A stretch of 64,000 nt of DNA, from the NCBI GenBank assembly GCA_040394475.1, contig JBEBSD010000031.1, forward strand, positions 1 to 64,000. Direction: 5' to 3'. A program made the position numbers and the translations under genes. Origin of the DNA: JBEBSD01 sp040394475. Its GTDB lineage: Bacteria; Bacteroidota; Bacteroidia; Cytophagales; Spirosomataceae. Below the pieces are notes generated by a model, which saw only the letters and a program-made list of their open reading frames with translations, was not told the origin of the DNA and did no database searches. Positions 44,217-52,622 of this stretch are shown piece after piece. Positions within the stretch are counted from its first letter, which is position 1. Every line of letters begins with the position of its first letter.

Positions 44217-45626
44217 ATGTCGTTAATCATTTATTCCAGCGGTATGGTATTTCCCCTGATAAGTCGCCCGGCTTTTCTGCTTCAAATGTTCGTGTTTTTC
44301 CCCCTGTTTTCAATTGCGCAGCGCAGTACGGCTGATAGCTTGAAATCCATGAGCTACATCCGGAATGAAGTCATTAAGGTAGGCATCGACCTGAACCTGG
44401 GCGGGTCAATTACCTTTGTGGGCGCCGCAGACCAGGGGGAGAACCTGATTAACAACCACGACTGGGGAAGGCAGGTACAAATGTCGTTTTACGGACGACC
44501 CAATCCGTTTACCCCGAATGGAAAACAACCGCTGCCCTTCTGGAGGAACCTGGGGTGGAATCCGATCCAGTCCGGTGATTATGCAGGCAATCGTTCGAAA
44601 GTGGTCGCGCACAAAAATGACGGCGAATCACTTTATGTCAAATGTATCCCGATGCAATGGCCATTGGATAACGAACCGGGAGAATGTTTTTTTGAAAGCT
44701 GGATCACTCTCAAAGGCAATACCATCGAAGTTACCAGTCGTCTGGTCAACCGGCGCGCCGATACCAGTCAATACAGGGGAGGCGGACAGGAGTTACCGGC
44801 TATTTATACCAATGCGCCCTACCACCGTATCGTGACCTATCGGGGGGAGAAGCCGTTTACAGGGGATACCGTGAGCCTGATCCGGAACCATAATTTCCCG
44901 ACCGGAAAGGGAATTCACTGGGCCGACTGGCACGCGACGGAAGGCTGGGCGGCCACGCTGAACGACCAGGATTACGGACTGGGGGTCTGGCATCCCACTT
45001 CCCAGGACTTCAAAGGAGGTTTTTATGGCGACAGCACTTTCAAAGGAGGCAGCAAGGACGCTTCCACAGCGTATCTATCGCCTTTGCATACGGAGATCCT
45101 CGACCATAACATCACGTATACGTACCAGTACGTTTTGATAGTGGGCACACTGAAGACCATCCGTGAGTATGCCTACCAACAACAGCCCCGGCAGATGAAA
45201 CCCCTTTTCACATTTGAAAAGGACCGCCAACACTGGATTCTGGAAAATACAACCGATAGCGGCTGGCCGTTAAAAGATGCCTGGACAATTAAACTCGGCG
45301 CTAATGCGGCGGCCGTCGGACCGCATCTGTTCTGGAATGCCTCGGACTTCCCGGCGATCAGTTTACAGGCAGCCTGGTCGGTTCCGGTAAAAAAAGGACG
45401 CATTTATTTGCGCAGGTTCGGGGAAAGAGATTTCAGTGAACAAGAATATTATGATTTTGAAGTGCGTCCCGGCGACGAATTCCAGACCTGCCGGATCGAT
45501 TTGACCGCTTCCAACCGGTACCAGGGCGCCTATTCGGGAGTGAAGATTGTCTGGTCGGCAACCGCCCCGGAAGAAGATGGCACGGTAACCGTGAAGAACA
45601 TTTCATGGGAACCATCCGGGAAATAG
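44217..45626 (+). CDS. Secreted protein of unknown family (possible glycoside hydrolase or mutarotase-like fold)
   Basis: This product of about 469 residues (or 460 from ATG 44244) has a signal peptide (FPLISRPAFLLQMFVFFPLFSIAQ). The N-terminal half is beta-rich with VIKVGIDLNLGGSITFVGAADQGENLINNHDWGRQVQMSFYG, a style like galactose mutarotase-like sandwiches (GGxIxxxxxxxxxNLINxxDxGRxxQ), and HTEILDHNITYTYQYVLIVGTL. The C-terminal third (about 350-460) is jelly-roll-like. The family is not one I can name. The conserved Asp/Glu/His-rich middle (GKGIHWADWHATEGW) could hold an active site. Context in the locus points to glycan processing. Confidence 0.65.
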   Translation: MSLIIYSSGMVFPLISRPAFLLQMFVFFPLFSIAQRSTADSLKSMSYIRNEVIKVGIDLNLGGSITFVGAADQGENLINNHDWGRQVQMSFYGRPNPFTPNGKQPLPFWRNLGWNPIQSGDYAGNRSKVVAHKNDGESLYVKCIPMQWPLDNEPGECFFESWITLKGNTIEVTSRLVNRRADTSQYRGGGQELPAIYTNAPYHRIVTYRGEKPFTGDTVSLIRNHNFPTGKGIHWADWHATEGWAATLNDQDYGLGVWHPTSQDFKGGFYGDSTFKGGSKDASTAYLSPLHTEILDHNITYTYQYVLIVGTLKTIREYAYQQQPRQMKPLFTFEKDRQHWILENTTDSGWPLKDAWTIKLGANAAAVGPHLFWNASDFPAISLQAAWSVPVKKGRIYLRRFGERDFSEQEYYDFEVRPGDEFQTCRIDLTASNRYQGAYSGVKIVWSATAPEEDGTVTVKNISWEPSGK

Positions 45627-45657
45627 CTGCCATTTTTCCCCTTGTGACGCTGAGAAA

Positions 45658-45674
45658 GTTAAAAGTGTTTTAAC
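45658..45674. promoter_or_regulatory. Short palindrome upstream of DUF1080 gene
   Basis: GTTAAAA gtg TTTTAAC is a perfect inverted repeat with 7-nt arms, 57 nt before the next start codon. It could be a regulator site or a chance AT palindrome. Confidence 0.25.
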
Positions 45675-45730
45675 CCGTTGGCAGTAATGGATTTCGTACG
45701 AGTACTGCCGGCTTTATAGCAATCTGACAA

Positions 45731-46423
45731 ATGATAACAAACAGAAAGTATGGACTGCTGGTACTGTGTGTACTGGCAGGTTGTGTATTCCGGGTAACGG
45801 CGCAGCAGCTGAAGCCTTTCAAGCTCTCTCAAAAGGAGAAAAAAGAGGGCTACAAGATTTTGTTCGACGGCACTTCGATGGATCAGTGGAAAGGGAATAC
45901 CGCGGAATATGTCCTGGAAGAAGGTGCGATTACCATGCGCCCGAAGCAGGAAGAAGGCGGGAATCTGTACTCCAAAGCGACTTTTTCCGATTTTGTCCTG
46001 AAGTTTGATTTCTGGCTGAGCCCGGCGGGGAACAACGGACTGGGGCTCCGTCATGATTTTGTGGAGGCGGCGAAGGGCTATAGCGGCATGGAGCTGCAGA
46101 TTCTGGACAATGAGCACCCAAGCTATAAAGACCTGGAGCCCGGACAGTACCATGGATCGGTGTACAAGATCATCCCGGCCAAACGGGGTTTCCTGAAGCC
46201 GGCAGGAACGTGGAACGAGCAGGAAGTACGGATTCAGGGAGACCATATACAAGTGGTCCTGAATGGGGAGTTGATCCTGGACGGCCATTTAAAAGAGGCC
46301 ACCGGCAAAATGAAACCGGGCTCGTTTCAGCAGGCGGTGCTCAACGAGAGCGGGCATATCGCTTTTTTAGGACACGGGTCGGTCGTGAAATTTAAAAATA
46401 TTCGTATAAAGGAGCTTAACTAA
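45731..46423 (+). CDS. DUF1080 (3-keto-disaccharide hydrolase family) secreted protein
   Basis: This 230-residue protein has a signal peptide with a Cys (LVLCVLAGCVFRVTAQ) and then the DUF1080 core: EGYKILFDGTSMDQWKG, FSDFVLKFDFWLSPAGNNGLGLRH, GMELQILDNEH, QYHGSVYKIIPA, and GTWNEQEVRIQGDHIQVVLNGELILDGHL. These concanavalin-like proteins act on sugar derivatives, some as 3-keto-glycoside hydrolases or lyases; no 3-dehydrogenase gene is visible here. It ends the plus-strand locus and converges on lutA with a 71-nt gap. Confidence 0.88.
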   Translation: MITNRKYGLLVLCVLAGCVFRVTAQQLKPFKLSQKEKKEGYKILFDGTSMDQWKGNTAEYVLEEGAITMRPKQEEGGNLYSKATFSDFVLKFDFWLSPAGNNGLGLRHDFVEAAKGYSGMELQILDNEHPSYKDLEPGQYHGSVYKIIPAKRGFLKPAGTWNEQEVRIQGDHIQVVLNGELILDGHLKEATGKMKPGSFQQAVLNESGHIAFLGHGSVVKFKNIRIKELN

Positions 46424-46494
46424 CAGGAGCACGTCAGGCACCCGGTTCGTGCCGGATAGGGAAGACCTGCCGGAATTATCGACAAGCACTTGCA

Positions 46495-47196
46495 TTACAT
46501 GCCCCGGGCCAATACGTCGGCGATGTGCAGGGTCCGGATGGAGAGCCGGTGTTGCTGAATGTACCCGTCCAGCTGCATCAGGCAGGACAGGTCGGTCGAG
46601 ATAATGTAATCGGCGCCGGAAGCGACTGCATTTCGTACTTTTTGTTCGGCCATGGCGGTGGAAATGGCTTCGAATTTGACCGCAAACGTCCCGCCGAAGC
46701 CGCAGCATACTTCGCAGTCATCGACTTCCAGTAACTGCAGGCCTTTTACGTGTTTCAGGAGTTGGCGCGGAGCCGACTTGATGCCGCATTCGCGAAGGGC
46801 GCCGCAGGCGTCATGGTAGACGGCTGTTCCGTGAAGCGCTGCTCCGACATCTTCCACCTCCAGGATTTGGGTGAGGAATTCGGTGAACTCATAAAGCCGG
46901 TGCTGCACAGGCTGTTTGGCTGCCAATAATTTATCGAAATAATTCCTTACAAAACCCGTGCAGGAGCCGCCAGGCGCCACGATGTAGTCGTGCGGGTTGA
47001 AATCGCTTGCAAATTTGGCGGCTACCGGCCGGCACTCGTCCCAATAGCCGGCATTGAATGCAGGCTGTCCGCAACAGGTCTGATCCGGGTTGTAGCGGAT
47101 CGTACATCCGCAGTTTTCCAGTACCCTGGCCATGTTAAATGCCGTTTCGGGAAATAGCTGGTCGACAAAACACGGGATGAATAACTGTACATTCAT
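46495..47196 (-). CDS. lutA: L-lactate utilisation Fe-S protein LutA
   Basis: This 233-residue protein has two CCG (cysteine-rich) domains, with CGCTIRYNPDQTCCGQPAFNAG at about 30-50 and CEVCCGFGGTFAVKF at about 180-195, as in LutA/YkgE. With LutB and LutC it forms the iron-sulfur L-lactate dehydrogenase that makes pyruvate. It is the last gene of the five-gene minus-strand operon (symporter, lutB, lutC, SDR, lutA), 11 nt after the SDR gene. In B. subtilis the order is lutABC; here lutA is split from lutBC by the dehydrogenase gene. Confidence 0.92.
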   Translation of the reverse strand: MNVQLFIPCFVDQLFPETAFNMARVLENCGCTIRYNPDQTCCGQPAFNAGYWDECRPVAAKFASDFNPHDYIVAPGGSCTGFVRNYFDKLLAAKQPVQHRLYEFTEFLTQILEVEDVGAALHGTAVYHDACGALRECGIKSAPRQLLKHVKGLQLLEVDDCEVCCGFGGTFAVKFEAISTAMAEQKVRNAVASGADYIISTDLSCLMQLDGYIQQHRLSIRTLHIADVLARGM

Positions 47197-47207
47197 AACG
47201 TTCGGCT

Positions 47208-47990
47208 TTAACGGAGGGTACGGTCGAGGTGCACAAATCCACCGTCTACATGAAGGAGCTGTCCGGTTGTATGACCTGATCGGCCGGATAGGAGGAAGGC
47301 CACCATGCCGGCAATTTCAGCAACCGTTGTCATGCGCTTCCCCAGCGGAATGGCTGCTTCGATGGCTTTCTTTTTGCCGGCAGGATCGGGAAACGTATGG
47401 AGCCACTTTTCGTACAGGGGCGTCCAGCAGTCTGCAACAATCACCGCATTTACCCGGATGCCGTAGGGCAGCAATTCCACCGCCCATTCACGGGTGAGGG
47501 CATTGCGCCCGCCGTTGGAAGCGGCATACGCAGAGGTTCCTCCCTGGCCGGTTTCCGCGGTCCTGGAGCCGATATTCACAATAGAACCCCCCGATGCTTT
47601 CAAGGCAGGAAGGGCGTAATGCGCCATCAGGTAATAATGGACCAGGTTGCGGTGAAGGCTTTCCATAAACGCCTCGTAACTGCCGTTTTCGAGTCCTACG
47701 CCATCGTTCACACCTGCGTTGTTTACCAGTCCGTCGATCCTGCCAAATTGATCCAGTACCGAGGCTACGGCAAGTCGGTTTTCTTCGGGTCGGGTCAGCT
47801 CGGCGACCTTATGGAAGGCTGTTTTCCCGGCCTTTTCCAGCGACGCGACCAGACGCAGGTTGTCATGTTCATTGCGTCCTACAATCACGGGAACAGCACC
47901 TTCATCGGCCAGCTCTCTTACGATCCCTTCGCCAATTCCCCTGGCGCCGCCCGTTACGAGGATGATTTTATCTTTTAGTCCTAAATCCAT
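47208..47990 (-). CDS. SDR-family dehydrogenase, fucose/deoxy-fuconate type, with YxxxN active site
   Basis: This 260-residue short-chain dehydrogenase has the NAD(P) motif TGGARGIG, NNAG, the catalytic Ser region (SIVNIGSR) and YAASN where most SDRs have YxxxK. The end motif (TGQLLHVDGGFVHLDR) is standard. Relatives in fucose gene clusters oxidise L-fucose or 2-keto-3-deoxy-L-fuconate in the non-phosphorylated pathway that ends in L-lactate and pyruvate. Its place between lutC and lutA, with the fucosidase nearby, fits that. The Lys-to-Asn change is unambiguous in the DNA (AAC) and may be a family trait or affect activity. Confidence 0.82.
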   Translation of the reverse strand: MDLGLKDKIILVTGGARGIGEGIVRELADEGAVPVIVGRNEHDNLRLVASLEKAGKTAFHKVAELTRPEENRLAVASVLDQFGRIDGLVNNAGVNDGVGLENGSYEAFMESLHRNLVHYYLMAHYALPALKASGGSIVNIGSRTAETGQGGTSAYAASNGGRNALTREWAVELLPYGIRVNAVIVADCWTPLYEKWLHTFPDPAGKKKAIEAAIPLGKRMTTVAEIAGMVAFLLSGRSGHTTGQLLHVDGGFVHLDRTLR

Positions 47991-48030
47991 AATGGGTCAT
48001 TTTAACGTGACGATTAAACAAATGGTCTTT

Positions 48031-48651
48031 TTATAAACACAAGAACAGGTGTACTTCAATAGGGCCGTGAACACCCATCACCAGTGTTTTTTCAATGTCA
48101 CCGGTCCGGCTGGGACCGGAGGTGAAAAAAAGGGCCGACGGGAGGTTGTCCCCGTAGTCATTTTTGATGTTTTCTATTCCTTCTGCGATATCAGGCAGTA
48201 ATTGCTGTAAAGTGGCAATCACGATATGGACGGGCGTATAGACAGACAATGCCCTTCCGGGTCTCCGGGCAGCGGTTAAAAGGATCGTCCCCGTGCGTGC
48301 CAGCAGGTATTCGCAGCCGGTGATCACCGCGTCGGCCTCAAGGCCGTTCCGGGCGCTGATAAACGGGAGATCGTCCAGGCAATAGCGGGCCTGAAGTTCC
48401 GGGTCGTCACAAAAGACATGCTCCCATCGGTTGTCCAGCCAGCGCCTGAGCAGCTGAGTATTCAGGTCGGCAGCGCCGGTACAGAGGGTGAACTTGCCAT
48501 GCAAGGCGGTAAAGGCGGACTGGAAAAGGGTTAAAAGCGACGAATGCCGGGTGGTGTAAAGGTCTTTTTTGAAGGGTATCCCGAACGTTTCTTCCACATC
48601 AGACAAGGCTTCCCTGATCTGTTTTAAAATAATTTCCCTGGGCGTATCCAT
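48031..48651 (-). CDS. lutC: LutC-like LUD-domain protein
   Basis: This 206-residue protein has the LUD fold of LutC: ISARNGLEADAVITGCEYLLARTGTILLTAARRPGRALSVYTPVHIVI, then PSALFFTSGPSRTGDIEKTLVMGVHGPIEVHLFL, where the SGPSRTxDIE motif is diagnostic. It is part of the LutABC lactate oxidase. I start it at MDTPREIILKQI (48651); a frame start at 48726 lies within lutB. It follows lutB by 25 nt. Confidence 0.9.
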   Translation of the reverse strand: MDTPREIILKQIREALSDVEETFGIPFKKDLYTTRHSSLLTLFQSAFTALHGKFTLCTGAADLNTQLLRRWLDNRWEHVFCDDPELQARYCLDDLPFISARNGLEADAVITGCEYLLARTGTILLTAARRPGRALSVYTPVHIVIATLQQLLPDIAEGIENIKNDYGDNLPSALFFTSGPSRTGDIEKTLVMGVHGPIEVHLFLCL

Positions 48652-48676
48652 AAAAACGTTTTCTGTACTGTTTTCG

Positions 48677-50056
48677 CTACTTCCTTCTGCCTGTTTTCCA
48701 CTGTTTGCTAAACGACCGGGCCGCAAAGACAGGAAGCTGCCGGCTGGTTCCCCACGCTTTCGCCAGCAACTGTTTCAATGCGATGTTCTTGGTATTCCCC
48801 CCGGCGAAATCGAGTAACCGGCGACTTGTATTGACCATCCGCCATCCTTTCCAGGCGAAGCCTTCCGGCGAAAGGGCGGGTGCATTTGCTGCCGCCTGCT
48901 GCCGGTTGTGCAGCAGGAGTCCGTGCAGGTTGATCTTTACTGGGCATACTTCCGTACAATTTCCACATAAGCTGGACGCGTAACTGAGGTGTTTGTTGTG
49001 CCGCATCCCCTCCAGGTAGGGGGTGATGACGGAACCTATAGGGCCGCTGTAAGTAGACTCGTAGGTATGCCCGCCGATATTTTTGTACACAGGGCACACA
49101 TTCAGGCAGGCGCCGCACCGGATACAGTACAAGCTTTCACGGGCAACGGGATCCGCCAGCAGGGAAGTACGCCCGTTATCGAGCAGGATTACGTACATTT
49201 CTTCTGGCCCGTCCGTTTCTTCCTGTTTCCCGGGGCCGGTAAATACCGAGTTGTACACCGTCACCTGCTGGCCCGATCCGTGGGTAGCCAGTAGGGGCCA
49301 GAATAAGTGCAGGTCATCGAAAGAAGGCAGTACTTTCTCTATGCCGGTAACCACGATATGTGTTTTCGGGAAACTGGTGCAAAGCCGGGCATTTCCTTCG
49401 TTTTCGGTAATGGCCACACCTCCGATATCTGCCAGAAGGAAATTGGCGCCTGTGAGCCCTATCTCCGCTTCCCGGTACCTGGGCCGGAGTGTCTTCCGGG
49501 CTATCAGCGTCAGCTCCTCGGGCGGTAAATGGGGCGCCGCACCTATTTTGTCGTGAAACAACGCGGCTACTTCTTCTTTGCTTTTATGCATGGAGGGAGC
49601 GACAATATGATAAGGCGGCTCACCGGCAAGTTGCTGTATGTATTCTCCCAGGTCGGTTTCGACTACTTCAATACCGTTTTGGGCCAGGAAAGCGTTCAGG
49701 TGAATTTCTTCGCTAACCATCGATTTGCTCTTTACGATGCTGCGGGCGTTTTTTGACCGGCATATCGTCAGGATAGCATCCAGTGCCTGCTGCCCGTTCT
49801 GAGCCCAGATTACCCGGCCTCCGTTTTGGGTAAACCGGGCTTCGAATTGTTCCAGGTAAGTTCCGAGATGCGTAATTGCCTCCTTTTTGATCGCATGGGC
49901 CATGATGCGGGCTTCTTCGAGGTCGGCAAACTGCTGTTTCCCCTGATCGAATGCCTGATCCGACATTTTCAGGGCATGGTTGATTTTCCGGCGATGTTCG
50001 GGGTCGAAGGCCTTCTGTCTGCTGGCTGCAAGGAAAAGTTGTTCGCGTTTCGTCAT
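48677..50056 (-). CDS. lutB: L-lactate utilisation Fe-S protein LutB
   Basis: This 459-residue protein has an N-terminal LUD domain (NARSIVKSKSMVSEEIHLNAFL, GANFLLADIGGVAITENEGNAR) and two ferredoxin-like Cys motifs (LYCIRCGACLNVCPVYK and SLCGNCTEVCPVKINL), the usual LutB order. It passes electrons from lactate to the membrane. It starts 6 nt after the symporter stop, so the two genes are tightly coupled, and it is followed by lutC. Confidence 0.95.
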   Translation of the reverse strand: MTKREQLFLAASRQKAFDPEHRRKINHALKMSDQAFDQGKQQFADLEEARIMAHAIKKEAITHLGTYLEQFEARFTQNGGRVIWAQNGQQALDAILTICRSKNARSIVKSKSMVSEEIHLNAFLAQNGIEVVETDLGEYIQQLAGEPPYHIVAPSMHKSKEEVAALFHDKIGAAPHLPPEELTLIARKTLRPRYREAEIGLTGANFLLADIGGVAITENEGNARLCTSFPKTHIVVTGIEKVLPSFDDLHLFWPLLATHGSGQQVTVYNSVFTGPGKQEETDGPEEMYVILLDNGRTSLLADPVARESLYCIRCGACLNVCPVYKNIGGHTYESTYSGPIGSVITPYLEGMRHNKHLSYASSLCGNCTEVCPVKINLHGLLLHNRQQAAANAPALSPEGFAWKGWRMVNTSRRLLDFAGGNTKNIALKQLLAKAWGTSRQLPVFAARSFSKQWKTGRRK

Positions 50057-50061
50057 AACGA

Positions 50062-51714
50062 TTATCTGAAAATAGCATACAGCACTGCCATCAGCCCAAG
50101 CAGTACGACCGATAGTGTTTTATAATTGCCTGCGCCCTTCCATCCGGGCTGACGCAGGGGCTCCCAGGGGGTAGCCCAGTAAAGGGTACGGCTCTCAGCC
50201 GTATGCAGCACCGGATGCGCATAGGAAAGGACGATCTGCAGGACCACGCAGGCGCAGAAAAGGTAGAAAGCCATCATCATGAAGGGTGTCTGGCCGATTG
50301 CGGAAGCGGGGTAAAGTTTACTGACAGTATAAACCAGGATCCCCGCAAAGGAGCCGACCCATAAGGTGTACTGGGCGGCTGCGGCGGAAGCCTTTTTCCA
50401 GAATACGCCCAATAGAAAAACACAGGTAATCGGCGGTGCGATATGGGCAATGACATCGTTTAAGCCGATAAAGAGGCTTTCATACAGGTTGAGCAGGGGC
50501 AGCAGCAGAATCGAAAGCACCAATGCCGCAGCAGCCGCGATGCGCCCGACGGCTACGAGCCGCTGATCGGTGGTATCGGGACGGGAACGTTTGACCAGGT
50601 CGAAACTGACGAGCGTAGCGATGGCGTTCAAAGCGCCTGATACCTGGCTCATTAGCCCTGAAAGCAAGGCGGCCACTACCACGCCCACCAGCCCGGTAGG
50701 GAGGAGCTGACTGATCATCAGTGTGTAGATCCCCTTGCTGTTGACTACCTTTTCTCCCGACGCGGTCACGCTGGTGATCGCCGACAAATCGAGCAGGCCG
50801 TTATGGGCCAGCACGAAGGCAAATAACCCGGGGAGGACAAACAGGAATACGGGCAAGATTTTTATAAATCCGCAGAAAAGGGCTCCTACCTGTGCGTGAT
50901 GTCTGTCTTTGGCACCCAGGGCGCGTTGTACGATGGTCTGATCGGCGCACCAGTACCAGATACCAAGAATGGGGTAACCCAGAAAAACAGCATACCAGGG
51001 CATGCCGTCAGGATCACCGGCAGGACGCAGCATGGACAGTTTGTTCAGGCTGCCGGTTGCCCGAAGGCCTTCTGTCAACGGCTGCCAGCCTCCGAGCTTG
51101 TTCCAGGCAGCCAGGGTGATGACCACGGCGCCGGCAACGAGCACGACCGTCTGGATGGATTCGGTTACGACCACGGCGCGCAGTCCGCCGATAATGGTAT
51201 AAACAGCAACCAATACTGCAATAACTGTCACGCTGATGTACATGTCGATTCCCAGGAGTGTTTCCAGGACAATCCCTCCGGCCAGTAGTGAGAAGGCAAT
51301 GTGTATGACCATTGCCGATACAATAGAGACGACGGTGAGCCAGTCGCGACAGGCGCGGTTGTATCTTTTTTCCAGGAAATCGGGCAACGTCGTTACGCCC
51401 GACCGGATATAAAAGGGGATAAAGAATACCGCCAGCAGGATGAGTGTGAAAGCCGCCATCCATTCGAAGTTCCCGTTGAGCAATCCGGTATCAAAACCTG
51501 ACTGTGCCAGGCTTACCAGATGGATGCATGAAATATTCGTGGCAAACAAGGCCAGCCCGATGGTAGGCCAGCGCAACGATTTTCCTGCGAGGAAGTAATC
51601 GCTGGAGGTTGTCGCTGTTCTTTTGTGTTCCTTTTTGATACCCGAACGTAAACCGATCCAGACAATTGCAAGGATGTAGAGTGCGCAGATCGTCAGATCG
51701 ATAGTAGTGATCAC
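50062..51714 (-). CDS. Sodium:solute symporter (SSS family, SglT-like)
   Basis: This 550-residue protein has about 14 membrane segments with SSS motifs: ISCIHLVSLAQSGFDTGLLNGNFEWM near the N-terminus, ILGIWYWCADQTIVQRALGAKD in the middle, and LSGLMSQVSGALNAIATLVSFDLVK. These are seen in the glucose/galactose/fucose-type branch common in Bacteroidota sugar loci. It should carry a sugar, here probably L-fucose or L-galactose released in the periplasm, across the inner membrane with Na+. It is the first gene of the lut operon. A TAnnTTTG element and the shared 31-bp operator lie upstream. Confidence 0.92.
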   Translation of the reverse strand: MITTIDLTICALYILAIVWIGLRSGIKKEHKRTATTSSDYFLAGKSLRWPTIGLALFATNISCIHLVSLAQSGFDTGLLNGNFEWMAAFTLILLAVFFIPFYIRSGVTTLPDFLEKRYNRACRDWLTVVSIVSAMVIHIAFSLLAGGIVLETLLGIDMYISVTVIAVLVAVYTIIGGLRAVVVTESIQTVVLVAGAVVITLAAWNKLGGWQPLTEGLRATGSLNKLSMLRPAGDPDGMPWYAVFLGYPILGIWYWCADQTIVQRALGAKDRHHAQVGALFCGFIKILPVFLFVLPGLFAFVLAHNGLLDLSAITSVTASGEKVVNSKGIYTLMISQLLPTGLVGVVVAALLSGLMSQVSGALNAIATLVSFDLVKRSRPDTTDQRLVAVGRIAAAAALVLSILLLPLLNLYESLFIGLNDVIAHIAPPITCVFLLGVFWKKASAAAAQYTLWVGSFAGILVYTVSKLYPASAIGQTPFMMMAFYLFCACVVLQIVLSYAHPVLHTAESRTLYWATPWEPLRQPGWKGAGNYKTLSVVLLGLMAVLYAIFR

Positions 51715-51775
51715 GTTTATTTTGGTTAAACAGGTGTTTAGGAAATAGCCCCGGACTCAGTGGTGGGTCAATGTG

Positions 51776-51783
51776 CAAAATTA
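51776..51783 (-). promoter_or_regulatory. TAnnTTTG promoter element of symporter-lut operon
   Basis: On the minus strand this reads TAATTTTG, matching TAnnTTTG exactly. It starts 62 nt upstream of the symporter start codon. The shared operator begins 28 nt further upstream, the same spacing as at the fucose SusC promoter (61949-61956). Confidence 0.7.
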
Positions 51784-51810
51784 AAAGGAAGCAGGTGCTG
51801 ATTTACCCTC

Positions 51811-51841
51811 TTTTTTAGCTGTTTTCGGCATTATTTAGGCT
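51811..51841 (-). promoter_or_regulatory. Predicted AraC operator, copy 3
   Basis: The 31-bp stretch TTTTTTAGCTGTTTTCGGCATTATTTAGGCT lies 97 nt before the symporter start. It matches 61984-62014 at 22 of 31 positions (TTTTTTA, then TTTCGGCA, then TTTA aligned without gaps). Two half-sites 21 bp apart fit the direct-repeat binding of AraC-family proteins. It lies 28 nt from the promoter element, close to the -33 region, as an activator site would. Confidence 0.65.
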
Positions 51842-52046
51842 CGATGGAAGTTGGGCAGCAAAAAAATAGCCGAGCCTTATTGTTATTTGAAAATGGATTC
51901 GTATCTTACATAATACGCTGTCATTATTCTGATTAACCGGCAACTGATAGCTTCCTGCTTTTCGCGGGGCACACCACGTTTTATTGTGCCTGGCGGGTCT
52001 TTCTGAGATACATACTGATTCTTCCTATATAAACATTGACGGTAAA

Positions 52047-52334
52047 ATGACCAAAATGAAATGCTTTCGGATTATTGCAGGGTTGTTCCTGGCCGGTATT
52101 GTCCTGGCCTGCAGCAAAGAGCCGCTTTCAAATATGAGTCCTGAATTCAGCTCGTTGAACGGACCCAAGCCCCTCATCCTGGTGGATGGATCCCCTGTAA
52201 AGGGCCGGATATCGAATCCTCACGAAGTGGATATAAAGACGGTGCGTTACCGGAAAGCCAGTGAGGATCTAACCAGGACCTATGGCACGGATGCCAGAAA
52301 TGGCGTCATGTTCATTACCACTTCCAGGAAATGA
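52047..52334 (+). CDS. Small lipoprotein carrying an isolated TonB-plug-like motif
   Basis: This 95-residue protein has a lipoprotein signal (FRIIAGLFLAGIVLACSKEP) and then KPLILVDGSPVKG, IKTVRYRKASEDLTRTYGTDARNGVMFITT. This matches the core of the SusC plug (P-L-I-V-D-G, then V-L-K-D-x-x-A-x-x-Y-G-x-x-x-x-N-G-V-x-x-I-T-T) but with no barrel. It may be a decoy, a partner of a transporter, or a domesticated remnant; a clean signal peptide argues against simple decay. It diverges from the symporter operon. Start could also be 52056. Confidence 0.72.
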   Translation: MTKMKCFRIIAGLFLAGIVLACSKEPLSNMSPEFSSLNGPKPLILVDGSPVKGRISNPHEVDIKTVRYRKASEDLTRTYGTDARNGVMFITTSRK

Positions 52335-52407
52335 AAGGAATTCGATGACACCTGCTCTTTCCCGTTTCCGGACGGTGAAAGCGTGACATCGGGTCTCCGA
52401 CCCGCGA

Positions 52408-52493
52408 ACAATCCGTGCCATAACACAGGTAGGGAGACCTGCTTTCACCCTCCCGTCGTCAGCGTGACCCGGTCTTAAGACGAGTGAGAGCGG
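52408..52493. repeat. 86-bp dispersed repeat, copy 2
   Basis: Near-identical to 25942-26027 from GGGAGACCTGCTTTCACC to AGTGAGAGCGG. It sits between the plug-like lipoprotein gene and the convergent minus-strand gene. See copy 1 for description. Confidence 0.8.
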
Positions 52494-52508
52494 CCTGCCG
52501 CAATCGGA

Positions 52509-52590
52509 AGCCCTGAAAGGGCGTCATCTATAAGCCCCGGGCGGAGCCCGGGGTAGGCTATGATAACCCGGGGTAGGCCATGATAAAAAA
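52509..52590. repeat. Composite hairpin and tandem repeat
   Basis: GCCCTGAAAGGGC (52510-52522) is a short palindrome. CCCCGGGC (52535-52542) pairs perfectly with GCCCGGGG (52546-52553) around GGA. The following ACCCGGGGTAGGCYATGATA-type unit is repeated twice in tandem. It is adjacent to the 86-bp repeat, making a 180-bp patch of structured intergenic DNA. It may terminate transcription from both sides. Confidence 0.7.
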
Positions 52591-52622
52591 GGAGGGCACA
52601 GATGCGTAAAACGGCGTAATTT

